This document shows, one piece after another, positions 47,387 through 58,366 of a stretch of DNA of 64,000 bases (within the stretch, counting starts at the first letter, position 1; each line of letters opens with the position of its first letter). The notes beneath the pieces were generated by a model. That model was not told where the DNA came from. It searched no databases and worked only from the letters and a program-made list of their open reading frames with translations. Location: the NCBI RefSeq assembly GCF_010093535.1, contig NW_022985162.1, positions 3,469,514 through 3,533,513 of the forward strand. The letters are read 5' to 3'. This DNA is from Lindgomyces ingoldianus. Lineage: Eukaryota; Ascomycota; Dothideomycetes; Pleosporales; Lindgomycetaceae. Position numbers and translations under genes: made by a program.

Positions 47387-47683
47387 CTGTTGTTGCTGTT
47401 GTTGTTGCTGCTACTGCTGTAGTAGTGGTGGATGTGGAAGAGTGGTGGTGGCGGTGAGTATCTACAATTATCGTACGACGCCGTAGTGAAGGCAGTCGCC
47501 ATAGAGGGCAGTCGCGATACAGTCACGTGAAACGACCCTTCACTCCTTAGATCTTTAAAAAACATCGTACAAATGCGTTATAGTATGTTTTGCCTAGTAA
47601 AATACTATAGTGTTTCATACCCAAAATGCACCTAAGCGATTGGCGATTAGTTTTTTCCCTTCACCAGCTAACAGTCCGCCGTA
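43648..47683. mobile_element. 4.0-kb inverted-repeat DNA transposon, family uncertain
   Basis: The ends are inverted repeats of about 44 bp, nearly identical: TACGGCGGACTGTTAGCTGG onward at 43648, and the complement ending 47683. CTCGCG is duplicated at 43642-43647 and 47684-47689; alternatively only the outer TA is the target. The interior to about 46900 is RIP-degraded. Near 46180-46400 the + strand reads LLKSAKDYYIIKDLLE and a Lys-rich tail, vaguely like the tail of pogo/Fot1-type transposases, but no catalytic block was found. 46930-47600 has normal composition and no convincing gene (62- and 89-codon frames only). Confidence 0.65.
47326..47420 (+). repeat. TTG/CTG microsatellite
   Basis: A run of about 30 TTG and CTG triplets inside the 4.0-kb element. 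On the other strand it reads as Asn/Ser repeats in an 89-codon frame, which is not supported as a gene. Confidence 0.85.
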
Positions 47684-48076
47684 CTCGCGCACTTGCCCTA
47701 TGCGCGACCAGCTTGCAAAATGCTGCAATTTTCTGCAATTTGCTGCAAACTGCTGCAACATGCTGCAATTTGCTGCAATTTGCTGCAATTTGCTGCAAAC
47801 TGCTGCAACATGCTGCAAAATGCTGCAATTTGCAGCAACATACTGTTCGAGATTATTGCTCGTACTATGTAGCAGCTTTCGTCAAGCGTTCCTCCTGTCT
47901 TGACAGTAGGTGCGCAAATCTGACAGTAAGCAAGAAGTAGAAGTAGTATCTAAATAATATTCCAGGCTGTACTGTACTCTATAGTGCTAGAGTGGGTTGT
48001 TATGGGCTATAATAAAGTTTGTTGTAGTGTGGTCTTGGCAAAAGTGAGCAACTTAGGTGTGCGAGCACCTGCCAAT

Positions 48077-48178
48077 CCTCGACACACCGATGCGGCTGAT
48101 GCCAATCCCCGACACACCGATGCGGCTGATGCCAATCCTCGACACACCAATGTGGCTGATGCCAATTCCCGACACACC
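48077..48178 (+). repeat. 30-bp tandem repeat, about 3.4 units
   Basis: The unit is GCCAATCC(T/C)C then GACACACCGATGCGGCTGAT. It is unmutated, whereas the same unit at 41502-41600 is RIP-shifted. Short frames on both strands come from this repeat. Confidence 0.8.
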
Positions 48179-50458
48179 CAGGGATGGGTCGTATACGGTA
48201 TGAAACGATCCATACAGTATACGGTATGAAACGTATATATACTAGTATAAGATGTATGTATGGATCGCTTACTAATACATAATAATTCTTTAGAAACTAA
48301 GCAAGCCTAGCATCTCCCCCAGCACCTCCTCGCCCTCTTCATCCTTAGGAACATCCTTAATCTCTACCTGCTTATTATTAAAGTACTTAGGCGCCTTAAG
48401 GGGGTCATTTTAAGTTAATTTTAAGGTTGCTAAAAATGTACACAAGCTTCTCTACACACTTATTAGTTAATTAATTATGTACTTTGTTGTAAATAAAGCT
48501 GTGTGTACTCTAATTACACTCTGCTGCAGCTGTTGTTAGATTAATGCTAAGTGTGTATATTGCTAGCTCTTAGAGGTCTTCACTGCACCTAATATTGTAC
48601 CACTAACTAGCTAGATTGCTGTATTTATTAAAGGTATTCTAATTAATGTTGTTAGCATAGATTCCTCTGCAAAAATACGCGTCTTTAAGCTCTATAGCAA
48701 TACTAGACGCACGCTGGAGATCGCTGTATTGTTAGTGGAGGTATTGCCTAATTTCTGCCCACATCTCTGCTGTAAACTTAACTGGGCGCTTAGCGCGCAC
48801 AGAGGGGTTGTAAATGTACATAATAAGGAACTCTGTACGCTAAATTTGCCTAGAACGCTTTGTAATAATGTCTAGTACTTCTTAGGTAGCCAGCAAGGTA
48901 GTTGTAACTAGTTCTGTAGGGAGATAGTAGATATATGCAAAGGCTTAAGAGCCCTTTAGCTGTACGCTCTGCAGCGCCTAAGTAACCTTCTAAAAGGGCT
49001 TTAAAAGTTCTTGTAGGTTGCAAACCTGCTTCTAAAAGCTATATTAAAGTATAATTAATTATATCTTAACATATCTCTCTTAATTATTGTAGGCATTTTG
49101 CGTATAGAGGGGTGAGAAGGCTCTGTAGAGAATATGCTTAAGAATAGGTTAGTTGCTTAGTAAGCTCTTAACAGTGTTAAGCTTTCTCTACTACCTAGTC
49201 TTACTAAGTAGAGCTAGGGCTCTGTAGGCTATTCTTATTAATTTTAACACTAAATTTAGTAATCCTACCTAAAGAGTTAATCTTTTAAAGTATTTAATAA
49301 TTTTAAGAACTGTGTTTTACTATGTTGCAACATAGTTAAGCTTAAATATATCCTTAATAGCTAGATTAAGGATGTGGGTAGCGCACCTAAGCATAAGCAC
49401 CTTAGAAAATTACTGTGCTAGTATTTTCTGCGCAACAACTATATTGCTAGCTGTATTTATTGTAATTATAATAATATTATTTAGATTTAGCTTTTTAACT
49501 ACATCTCTAACTTCCTAAGTAATATACTTGCTAGTATAGTAATAAGCGCCTATAGGGGTAGATTTCTAGAAGATAGCGTTGCATTTTATTACTGTAATGT
49601 AATTAACAACTGCCTTACTGCGCAAGTTAGTCTACTTGTTAGAGAGTAGAGTAACCTGCCTGTAGCTATTCTCTAGCTTCTTTAGCACTCTCTCTTTTAT
49701 ATTTATATATGTTGTATTAAGTATCTTGTTTGTAAGTTGCTTGCGTGATAGCAGCGTAAACACTAGGTAAATAGTACTTAGAAATTATTAGAATGCTAGC
49801 TGCTTAACCTATAAATTTACTAGTTAACATGCGTGTTAATGTGTATATAAAACGCTTACTTATAAGGCTAAGTAGGACTCTAGTGCTGTATATTGCTTTA
49901 GTAAAAAGTAGGGTGCACTTATTGCAATTATAAGCGCTTATCTGCAGTTCTGCTAGCAGCAGCTTCTGCTCTAAACTTTTAACAACTAATTATTAATTAT
50001 TTTAACGTCTATATTAATTATAAAGCTTTAACAGGAGCTTGTCGCAGCGTCTTATATAGCGCTTAATACGCTGTACAGTAGAGCTAGTCTACTGCTTATT
50101 GCAATAGCGACATTTAACTTTTAGATTATTGCTGCTAATTTAGGCAACTCTAATAACGTTGCTCTACTTAATTAACTCTTAGGGTAGCATCTTAACACTA
50201 GAAAATTATATATAAAGGCGCTCTGTATAGTACTACTAAGCTTTAATTGCATAAAGGTTAAATGTTAAGCTCTAAAGGGCTAGAAAGTTAGTGGATTTGT
50301 TTACCTCTAAGATGCGCCCTACACATAATTTTACATAAGCAGCTTATTAGTTAAATAATGCGCTTACTAAGCGTTCTATACAGCCTTAGGTTTCATACAG
50401 TATGTATGTATGTGTATGTATATATATACGTTATATACAAGTGGGTCTGCCATCCCTG
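48179..50458 (-). mobile_element. second hAT transposon (about 2.3 kb), degraded
   Basis: Inverted ends CAGGGATGG (48179 and complement ending 50458). The minus strand carries hAT features: a BED zinc-finger-like VKCRYCNKQ near 50110-50140, and a C-terminal dimerisation block near 48440-48560 (STHSFIYNKVHN, then CVEKLVYIFSNLKL). This last block is diagnostic of one hAT branch. Stops are plentiful. The 8-bp flanks GACACACC and AAGGTGAC do not match, so the insertion edge was rearranged or the end differs. (GTAT)n-rich stretches lie near both ends. Confidence 0.7.
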
Positions 50459-51309
50459 AAGGTGACAGAGAAACAGCGTTACCGGGGTTTATCCGAAGAA
50501 ATTCTGACTAACTAGCGCGTCTAAAAGAGGAGATTCTGCTCAACTTTTTGTTCTGCAAACCCGAATATAATAAGCAGAGCAAGCTCTGCTAATAAGTTAG
50601 TTGTTATACAACATGTAAAATAAAAGGCATATAGTAAAGTTTTATATTAATAGTACTATAAGTCTAAATTAACACTACATTAATATATAATAGGCAGTAG
50701 GTATTTAATTAAAAGGCATAAAAAGTGCTACTGCAGTATTTAACATTATTGTAAAGTGCAGAGAGAACCTGTTTTTGCTAGATCTAAAATTATTAGCTTA
50801 TTATATAATAGAGGGAGTAACTTATAGTATGCGCTATAACTCCTAGAGCTACTTATATGTTTAGGTTAAAGGCAGCAGGAAAAACCTAGATGCATCTTTT
50901 GCAGCTATTAGCGCTATGCTGCTTCTAGCTATTTTTATTATTCTTTTTAGCATTTTAAATTGCAATGTCTATGTTTTTATATAATAAAATAAAAAGAAAA
51001 TACTTTTTATAATGCTTGTTATATAAAGTAGGGCTTAATAGATATTTTTTTCTCTATTATTTAGATTTTAAGCTATTAACTACTTCTATTATAAATAGAA
51101 TTTTATTATTCTAAGCTAAATTTTTATTAAATGTTTATTGAATAACTTATTAAGAGTATAATAGCATAAAAAATTAAGTAAAAGACTAATTATTTAGAAT
51201 AGTTGCCTATTTAGCCTTAGCGCTGGATTGATTCATGGATCCGATCCAGATCCAGGATAGCGCCACGTGATTCCGGATAATCGATTCGGACCAATTCCCG
51301 CCAGCACTG
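50459..51309. other. right end of the large hAT, no gene
   Basis: AT-rich and RIP-shifted. The right terminal region (51215-51309) contains GGATCCGATCC and related blocks mirrored at 32590-32640. Confidence 0.5.
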
Positions 51310-51317
51310 TATCGTAG

Positions 51318-52039
51318 AGGCTCGGGGATCAACTTGAATATATATAGCGTGCTAGTTTGCCACGGCGAAGCTTCGAAATAAGTCTAGATCAAGTGACGAG
51401 ATGGGTACTTGTAGAGCAACGTGTTAAAGATTTGCACTTAAACCTCATCAGGCAGACAAACGCCTCGATCACGCTAGCAGGGAGGACGGCCGACCCGGCC
51501 CGGCGAGGAAGAATAAAACGTACCCCCCGCCGGTAATGAAGTCGCCAGCCCACTATCGAGCTCGACATAGAAGAACAGACATCGGCAGAACAACCGAGTG
51601 AACGCACGTAATCGGCAGTGCTTGGCTGACGTTTCGTGGATGAGGCGGCTAGAGCGCCTCAATTCTAGACTCGGCAACGCGCTGCCTGACGTCAGAACGA
51701 GGGCTCGGCGGGACTTGGCCGCCTTCATGGAGGACTGTGCGTAAAAGCTTATTTATGCCTTATTTGATGGCGAGCCATAGCACTGTGCTTGGTCTACGCC
51801 TGTACTAACATGGCATCCGAAGAGTGGGTGCTGGAGATGTACATAATGACCGTAACAAGATTGTTCAACTTAATAATTAAGCAATCAGAATCCAGATGCC
51901 AATATCATTCTTCGTCACTGACCGTCCCACGATAATCTACGATTGCATAATACAGTGGTTCCATGATCTCAAACTCCCTCAAGAGACTGCCAAATCGTCT
52001 CATACGTCGACAAAAGAGCGCGTCTAGTTCATCAGTCCA
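51318..52039. other. normal-composition intergenic sequence
   Basis: Resumes unique sequence after the hAT target duplication. Two overlapping minus frames (51389-51607, 51474-51728) are Arg/Ser-rich, lack family motifs and are not called. Confidence 0.4.
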
Positions 52040-53261
52040 TCAATCTTCTGCGGCCTTCCACTCCTCTAGGAGGAGCGATGCAGACCCTGGAGCCAAGCTG
52101 CCGTCATCGTATACCTCCTCAAGGCCTTCGTTGAATTGATCAAGCATAGCACGAATTTGCGTGCTGTCAACTTGGCTGCGCATGTCATCCATGTATATCC
52201 AGTAAGTCTGTATCTCCATCCATTTCTCCTCAAAACTTGTGATAACTTCGTCCTCAAATTCGGGCGATGACCATTGTACCATGCCAGAATATTCGTTCTG
52301 GCATCTCTGGCGAGCTGTTATTCGAGACGAATTACTATCATCATCGTAGTCATCATCGTCATCGTCGTCAAGCACTATCGGGTCGTCTACATTACAAATC
52401 AGTCTTTGCCTCCCAAAAATCGGGACTTCATACCCTGCGATGCCTGGATGGCTTGAGTAGGCACCGCTTCTCCGCCTTCAAGTCCAACCGTTCGCTCTAG
52501 AGAATCCCTGATCGCCACTTCTTGACTGCTCTCCCTGTTCGATTCCACAGGCGTCCGCACTTCGATAGCTGCCTCCGTCCCGACGACCGCTTTTCCGGTA
52601 GGTGGCTCTACTATAACGACCGCTTCTACAAAGTGAATTGGGGTCGGAACTTGGCCTTCGTCAATGATCTCCTCAGCTGATGGAGCTTGCGTTCCAGGCG
52701 GTGGACTAAGTTGCCTTTCTGAACTCTCGGGAGAAGGCTGGTCGTGATAGTTCAATGGAGTCCTGACCGGTTCTTCCGTCCCTTGCAGCTGGGCGCCAGA
52801 AGTATCTGTGTCGATCGCATCAGGCAGAGTTTCCACTCCGAAGGGCACCCCATCTTCGGCTGTCTCTTCCTCATGCGGCGCCAGGACCTGTCAACGCGAG
52901 TCAGCTTCTCGCCATGGACCAGCAGTAAGCTTCAACTTGCCTTGTGTAAGCCCTCAGTAAGGTGAACGATGGCTGCATCGCTCATGTTCCCCCACTCCGT
53001 AAATGACAACTCTCTGCCTCGTGGCCCTTGTCGTTCATCGGACTCCGGGGACATATCTACAGGAGCGATATCAGGCTGCCCCATATTGAGAGGAGCGACA
53101 TTGTCATTTGAGCCATCGGCCTCGGCAGGTACGCTCACCGGAGTCGCATCAGTCAGAAGGGCCTTTCTGCCGGTAGCCATCCTACCGGTGAGACATCGCT
53201 GATAAGGAGTGGACTCTAGACGCATGGCCCCAGCGCACTTCCCGGATCGCGTCTTCGGCAT
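52040..53261 (-). CDS. hypothetical acidic protein, three exons
   Basis: Exons on the minus strand are 53261-52941, 52887-52434 and 52386-52040, giving 373 residues. Intron 1 (52888-52940) has a GC-AG pair with the full consensus AAG|GCAAGT donor and a CTGAC branch site. Intron 2 (52387-52433) is GTATGA...GTAG. The frame is continuous across both. The N terminus is basic (MPKTRSGKCAGAMRLE), the middle is Pro/Glu/Ser-rich and probably disordered, and an aspartate run (DPIVLDDDDDDDYDDD) lies near residues 260-275. The C-terminal ~100 residues are acidic and helical with Trp (EEKWMEIQTYWIYMDDMRSQ). No known domain is recognised. It lies between two transposon blocks; composition is normal and no RIP-like stop is present, so it may be a live lineage-specific gene. 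Confidence 0.65.
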
Positions 53262-53448
53262 GATGGGTCGTGAATGGCTAGGTGAGCGGCTCGTTGTAAA
53301 TTGCCACTATAAAAGGAGTGCTCCGCGGTGGAGGTACAAATTGGACGTGACTGCTAGCTGACCCGCGGCAGAAACTTGCTGTCTTATATGTCTCCCATCA
53401 CATCACCTGTCCCTCGACGCTGCCATCCAGAGGCGCTTCGATCTCACC

Positions 53449-53664
53449 TACTTAGAGGCATATAGAAGTGCGTAGAGACTTAGAAACCTAGGAGTTCTAT
53501 TAACACCGATAGGCCTTGTACAAAGGATATTAGAAAACCACTAAGCTAGCTAAGAGGAAAGGTGTAACTAAATACTTAGAAGAATAAAAGTATAGTAGAG
53601 GCTAGAGCAAGGTTAGAGCAGATACAAGGAACCTTTAGATACTAATTTATTAAGTAACCTAAGA
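53449..53664 (+). repeat. partial RIP-shifted copy of the TGTAACG LTR
   Basis: It aligns with about 17009-17265 of the intact copy but lacks both ends. G-to-A and C-to-T changes are frequent. It abuts the transposon end at 53665. Confidence 0.7.
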
Positions 53665-54232
53665 TAACGTACACTACAGGCAAGTTGCTGACACACTTAA
53701 GTTGCTTTTACTAAAGCCCTACTAAACTACTCTTTTTATACTAATGCATTTCTAACAACACTACTTAGATGTGCTAAAAAAATACTAGATATAGCTTATA
53801 ATTTAAGCTTTTAAATAAAAGATAACACTTTTAAATTAATATACTACAGTTATATATAAAGTTTTTTTAAAAAATAATAAATAACTAACATACTAGATAA
53901 CTTTTATAAGCTAATTCTATAGCTAACTTGTCGCGTACAATTATCCGCCTATATATATCCTTCTACTATGCTAGCTAGAAGGTTAACCTTTTAGCAAACG
54001 CAACATAACTTATAAAAGCTAGATAATAATAAAAAGTAAGTAATTATTAAGCATATACTTAAGCTATATATATAAGAATTTTCCTCTTAGCTAGTAGCTA
54101 TAGCTAATATAGCTAATTCTTTACAGGCTAAGTGTAATTTAGGCTATATTAGCATAAACTAGCTTAGTATACTTATAAAGTGTTATTTAAAGCTTAACTT
54201 TATTAAAAAAAAACTAGATTAACGCTAGTAGA
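53665..54232 (+). mobile_element. remnant of the TAACGTAC inverted-repeat transposon family
   Basis: The left end TAACGTACACTACAGG and following AAGTTGCTGACACAC match 61884 and 4848. The internal part near 54060-54200 matches 62190-62350. The right end is missing; a solo-LTR fragment (54233-54265) follows. Segment 53940-53998 is the unoccupied counterpart of the LTR insertion at 5711. Confidence 0.6.
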
Positions 54233-54265
54233 TGTGACGGCGCGTACCGCGTCACATGCTCTGTG
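54233..54265 (-). repeat. fragment of the TGTCACGG LTR
   Basis: It matches the complement of 63969-63999 (TGTGACGGCGCGTACCGCGT, then CACATGCTCTG). It is cut off by the next LTR at 54266. Confidence 0.7.
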
Positions 54266-54564
54266 TGTAACGATCCTCATGAATCGTTCCATCTCGAGTC
54301 GCCCGGAACCTCCGGAAGGCCCTCGTATCGGCCCCGACCTCGACCTGGCCCCGACTCTGCCCTGCCCCCTGCTGTACCCCTATTCCTTCATGTATTTAGT
54401 CGCACCTCGCCCCCGTAGCTAGCTCGGTAGTTTTCTGATATCCTTTCGTACAAGGCCTATAGGTGTTAATGGCATTCCCAGGTTCAGAGTCCCCACGCAC
54501 TCCCATATGCCTCTGAGTGGATTCCCACCGCATTCGGACCCATTGTCTTGCCTGCGCCGTTACA
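54266..54564 (-). repeat. inverted copy of the TGTAACG LTR, not RIP-shifted
   Basis: It starts TGTAACGATCC and ends GCGCCGTTACA, the complement of the 16967 copy. Flanks CTGTG and TATAG do not form a duplication, so the site has been rearranged or the insertion lies in a recombinant repeat. The 62-codon frame 54234-54422 is within it. Confidence 0.8.
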
Positions 54565-54745
54565 TATAGCAGATGCGCTAGGCTATAACAGTAGCTAATT
54601 ACAACCTAAAGCTTACCTACTAACTAAAGACTGTAAATGTAGTAGCAGATGTGTTGTTAAAAAAGTAGAAAAAGCTAAAAACTTAAAAAAATAAAAATAA
54701 AGCAGCTTATACACACGCTTTTCTTATAGTATACTAGATTAACCT

Positions 54746-55375
54746 TGTTAGATTAAAGCACTGTTTCTAGGCTTCCTGAGATGAATGATGGGTTTGGATA
54801 TAATGTATAGGATGATGATTGATTGTATTGGTTTATCGATCCTTTTTCTGCTCTACTCGTGTTGCTCGGCTTTTGTTTTGCCGATCCGAGTCCCTCGCGC
54901 ACTAGCCCTATGCGCGACCAGCTTGCAACATGCTGCAAAATGCTGCAAAATGCTGTAACATGCTGCAATTTGCTGCAATTTGCTGCAACATGCTGCAATT
55001 TACTGCAATTTGCTGCAACATGCTGCAATTTGCTGCAATTTGCTGCAATTTGCTGCAACATGCTGCAATTTGCTGCAATTTGTTGCAACATGCTGCAATT
55101 TGCTGCAATTTGCTGCAATATGCTGCAAAATGCTGCAATTTGCTGCAACATGCTGCAATTTGCTCCAACATGCTGCAATTTACTGCAATTTGCTGCAGCA
55201 TGCTGCAATTTGCTGCAATTTGCTGCAATTTGCTGCAACATGCTGCAAAATGCTGCAAAATGCTGCAACATGCAGCAATTTGCAGCAACATACTGTTCGA
55301 GCTTATTGCTTGTACTATGTAGCAGCTTTCGTCAAACGTTCCTCCTGTCTTAACAGTAGGTGCGCATATCTAACA
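54746..55375 (+). mobile_element. TGTTAGAT element (LTR-like) with a 360-bp array of 10-bp units
   Basis: Complete copy of the family at 43065 and 43483. It starts TGTTAGATTAAAGC and ends CATATCTAACA, flanked by AACCT (54741-54745 and 55376-55380). The array at 54926-55285 has about 36 tandem 10-bp units (TGCTGCAATT, TGCTGCAACA, TGCTGCAAAA). All four to five frames that stay open here are translations of this array, not genes. Confidence 0.85.
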
Positions 55376-57169
55376 AACCTAAGCACTGTTAAGGCTATAG
55401 TAGACAACCTAGTTTAGTAATCTGCAAAAGAATTATTAGCTATAAATGCTATAGAAGTAGCTACTAGTAACACCTTTATAGCTTCTTTATCTTTAAATAA
55501 GCCTTATGCGCTAATTAACTACGTCTATAAAGTAAACTAGAACTATATAAGCCTACAGCTATATTAAAAGCAGGCCTAGAATAAAGCAGAGACGCTATAA
55601 AAGCTTATAAGTAAAGGCTTTCTTATACATAATAGTAAGTAACTAGCAGTTTTAGCTATCTACTTTATATAAACTTATCTTATTTATATAGTTTACATAA
55701 CTTAAGTAACTACTTACTTAAGTAAAAAAAAGACTTTAAAACTACTATATAACTAATACTACTAGCCTTATATAAGCTAAAATGTTACTAACTATGTTAC
55801 AGTGTGTAAGGCCTGTTAATAAAGCTACACACTTTAAAATAAAACTCTAAGACTGCTTAAGTTACTACTTATTCTATAGCAAGTCTAGTAAGATGTTTTA
55901 ATAAACTTTACGTTATTTCTACTAAATAAGAAAAAGTATAATAACACTTTTATAGTAGTAAACTGCCTAAGTAAACACTACTTTTTACTACTATACTATA
56001 AAATAATAATAGTAAAAGATGTAGTAGACTTATACTATTACTATCTTTAGTGTTATTTTAGCTTTTTAAGATCTATTATCTTTAATTAGAGCCCTTAATT
56101 TACTTTAAGGTTTATAGATAAGCTTTACTAACTTATAAAAATTAAGTAAAAGCTTTTAACACTCTACTACTTACAGATAGATAGTAATATAGAGGTGCTA
56201 ACCTAGTATCTTAACTAGCGCTTATAACTCTTTGTAAACTACTACTAAGATAACTAGTTAAACCTTTTACTATGCATAGATTAGGCATAAGCTACACTAC
56301 TTTATAAGATAACTAGACTATTACTATTTAAAATTAAATTTAGTTACTAACTAACTTACTATTAAAACTAAAAAAAATAAACTAAGTAATTAAGTTCTGT
56401 ACATAAGCAGATGTTATGTAAAAAGGCTTAAAGCTATGCTAAAACTTAGCGCAACATAGTGTAGCTTACTATAAAAATAGCCTAAAAAGGCATTACACAA
56501 GCCTAGTAGTAATAAGCAACCTAGGTAAATAAAAAGAGACATAGTCTAAATTTTATAGTAAGTAATAAAGTGTACATAACACTTAAAAGATTTACTTTAA
56601 GTTGCTTTAGTTAAAAGCTTAACTACTAGATATATAGACTATACTCTATTATAGGCATAAAGGGCTACTTATACTACTTAAAGTTGCTACTATACATGCA
56701 CATGCACAACATCTTCTACGCAGACTGTCTATAAAAGGAATTACTAATAGTGCTGCTAGGCTAGCTTAAGCTTAAAGAAAAGCTTATTAACATTAATAGT
56801 TACTTTAAATAGCCTATATAGGAAATTCTTAACAGCTGTCTCTAGTACTGCTGCCTGCAGTATAAGGTCTTCTAGGTAGCCTATAACTCTAACTCTACTT
56901 AGTACAACGCCTAAGAGTTTATAGAAGCTCTACACAAGGTAAGAGACTTTTATAATGCATATCTAAACAAACTAGGTCCTCTAGCGTAGTTAGAAGCCTA
57001 GCTGTAAGTGTACAAGACAGGAGAAGACCTAGAGGCAATAAGAGAGAATAACTAGCCTAGGGAACTTGCTAGTAGAGGGGACTATAATAGAAGCTAGGGA
57101 ACACGCTATACATGTTATTATTGTACGTAACTACAAACTTAGTAACAAGCCTGCCTTAGAGAGGGGTAA

Positions 57170-57976
57170 TGTAACAGTGCTGCTTATTAAGCTTTACTAC
57201 TAGTTATATAATCTTACTAAGAGTTAAGCAAGCACGCTAGCGCCTTAGCGCTGCGCAAGCTTTTCTCTTGCAAAAACTCTTTGCCTTCTTTACTCTCTAT
57301 CCTAGTTTAGCTAAAATAGAGCTAACCTACTCTACCTTGCTTCACTAGCTCTATACAGTAGTAGAGACAGTGCTTGTTATCACAGAACCTATTATGTAAC
57401 TTAAAGCCACTAATAGCTCTAGGCTGCGGCGGTTGGCGTGGCTAGGCAGCGGTAAGCTAAAGGAGTGTTGGTGGCTAGCGCATAGAGAGCTTTGTAACTG
57501 CGAATAGAATATATTATAGTTAAAATAAGCTTTAAAATAAGCTATTAATTATCTAATTTAGATTAAACTTAATCGAGATAGTTAAAGGTAAAGTTTTACT
57601 ACTAATGTATACCTCTTACTATTCTAAGCTCCGCTTTTCTAAGACATTTATAAATTAGCGTAGCATGTTATTACTTATAGTAGCTATTACTATGCAACTA
57701 TTATAAAGATATAGAGATACTATTGTATAAATATTATAATAGTAACATATTATTAGTTAATAGATGTTAAGAATAAGTTGTTGTAGTATAAATAACTTTT
57801 ACAAACAGTTAACAAATTACATAACTAGGCTGTCTAGCTAACAATTCTATTTGCAACAAGACTTGTTACTATAGATATTACTATAGATACTTATTTCTAT
57901 TTATTTGCTAATGCTTTTAGACCTTATCTACACTAGGTGACGACATCTGCTTAGGAGAGGGAGGATAGTTGTAACA
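57170..57976 (+). repeat. probable 3' LTR of gypsy-2 (807 bp)
   Basis: It follows the purine tract, starts TGTAACAGTGCTG and ends AGTTGTAACA. No partner LTR lies in the window because the element is 5' truncated, so the borders rest on TG...CA and the preceding tract. Confidence 0.5.
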
Positions 57977-58012
57977 GAGACATCGGATGACCCTAAGGGT
58001 GCCCTGGGAGAT

Positions 58013-58312
58013 TGTAACGGCACAGGCAAGACAATAGGCCTAAATGCGGTGGGAATCTACTTAGAGGCATATAGGAGTGCGTGGGGACTTAGAACCTAGG
58101 AATTGCTATTAACACCTATAGGCCTTGTACAGAGGATATTAGAAAACTACTAAGCTAGCTACAGGGGCAAGGTGCAACTAAATACATAAGGGAATAGAGG
58201 TAACAGTAGAGGGCTAGGCAGAGTTAGGGCTAGGTTAAGGTTAGGGCTGATATAAGGGTCTTCTAGAGGTTCTAGGCAACCTAAGATGGAATAATTTATA
58301 AGAATTGTTACA
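58013..58312 (+). repeat. RIP-shifted solo copy of the TGTAACG LTR
   Basis: It starts TGTAACGGCAC and ends AGAATTGTTACA. It aligns over its whole length with 16967-17274, with mostly transition differences. No matching duplication was found. Confidence 0.8.
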
Positions 58313-58366
58313 CTACTCTCTTCTTTATAGACTAATAGTCCTTATTAGTAGTAATTATAGTACAAA

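Larger units (their letters stand above)
43483..47925 (+). mobile_element. TGTCAGAT element split by a 4.0-kb transposon
   Basis: The parts are 43483-43647 and 47684-47925, flanked by GTAAG (43478-43482 and 47926-47930). It begins TGTCAGATTGAAGC and ends CAAATCTGACA. The right part has a TGCTGCAATT array of about 13 units (47716-47845). It lies head to head with 43065-43405, separated by only 77 bp, so 43231-43650 forms a long inverted repeat. Confidence 0.8.
32579..51309 (+). mobile_element. 18.7-kb hAT transposon inflated by nested insertions
   Basis: The ends are inverted CAGTGCTGGCG (32579 onward and complement ending 51309), with further similarity inward (TCCGAATC and CGCTATCCTG blocks). 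The flanking 8-bp duplication TATCGTAG is perfect (32571-32578 and 51310-51317). CAG-type ends plus 8-bp duplications define hAT. A decayed hAT transposase is readable on the + strand (32850-33559 and 39756-41040). Inside lie a copia element (33560-39755), two array-bearing LTR-like elements (43065-43405 and 43483-47925), a 4.0-kb element (43648-47683) and a second hAT (48179-50458). Without them the host would be near 5-6 kb. Heavily RIP-mutated. Confidence 0.85.
54590..57976 (+). mobile_element. gypsy-2: Ty3/gypsy chromovirus, 5' truncated, with 3' LTR
   Basis: A RNase H end (VNVVADVLLKK, near 54626) is followed by a 630-bp insertion (54746-55375). Integrase then reads through stops at about 55600-56450: NTFIVVNCLSK, then VNYYQDNQLNLLL and a TLYYLQID block. 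The chromodomain is at about 56820-56950 (LQYKVFQVAYNSNST, YNAQEFIEALHKVRDFYNAY once stops are ignored). A polypurine tract (AGAGAGGGGTAA) precedes the 3' LTR. It differs from the gypsy-1/3 family. RIP-degraded. Confidence 0.75.

Noticed and set aside
47610..47940. Frames over the shorter array at 47716-47845
   Set aside because: Same cause as above: array translation inside an LTR-like element.
41502..48178. Tandem 30-bp repeats considered as a CRISPR array
   Set aside because: Units are contiguous with no unique spacers, and the genome is eukaryotic.
32579..51309. Long AT-rich tract considered as a centromere
   Set aside because: It resolves into bounded transposons with target duplications. 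RIP-mutated elements can occur in centromeres, but nothing here is specific for one.
54753..55417. Several long overlapping frames on both strands rich in Leu-Gln-Cys-Asn
   Set aside because: They are translations of the 10-bp TGCTGCAA array, which lacks stops in most frames. A sequence open on both strands because of a repeat is not evidence of genes.
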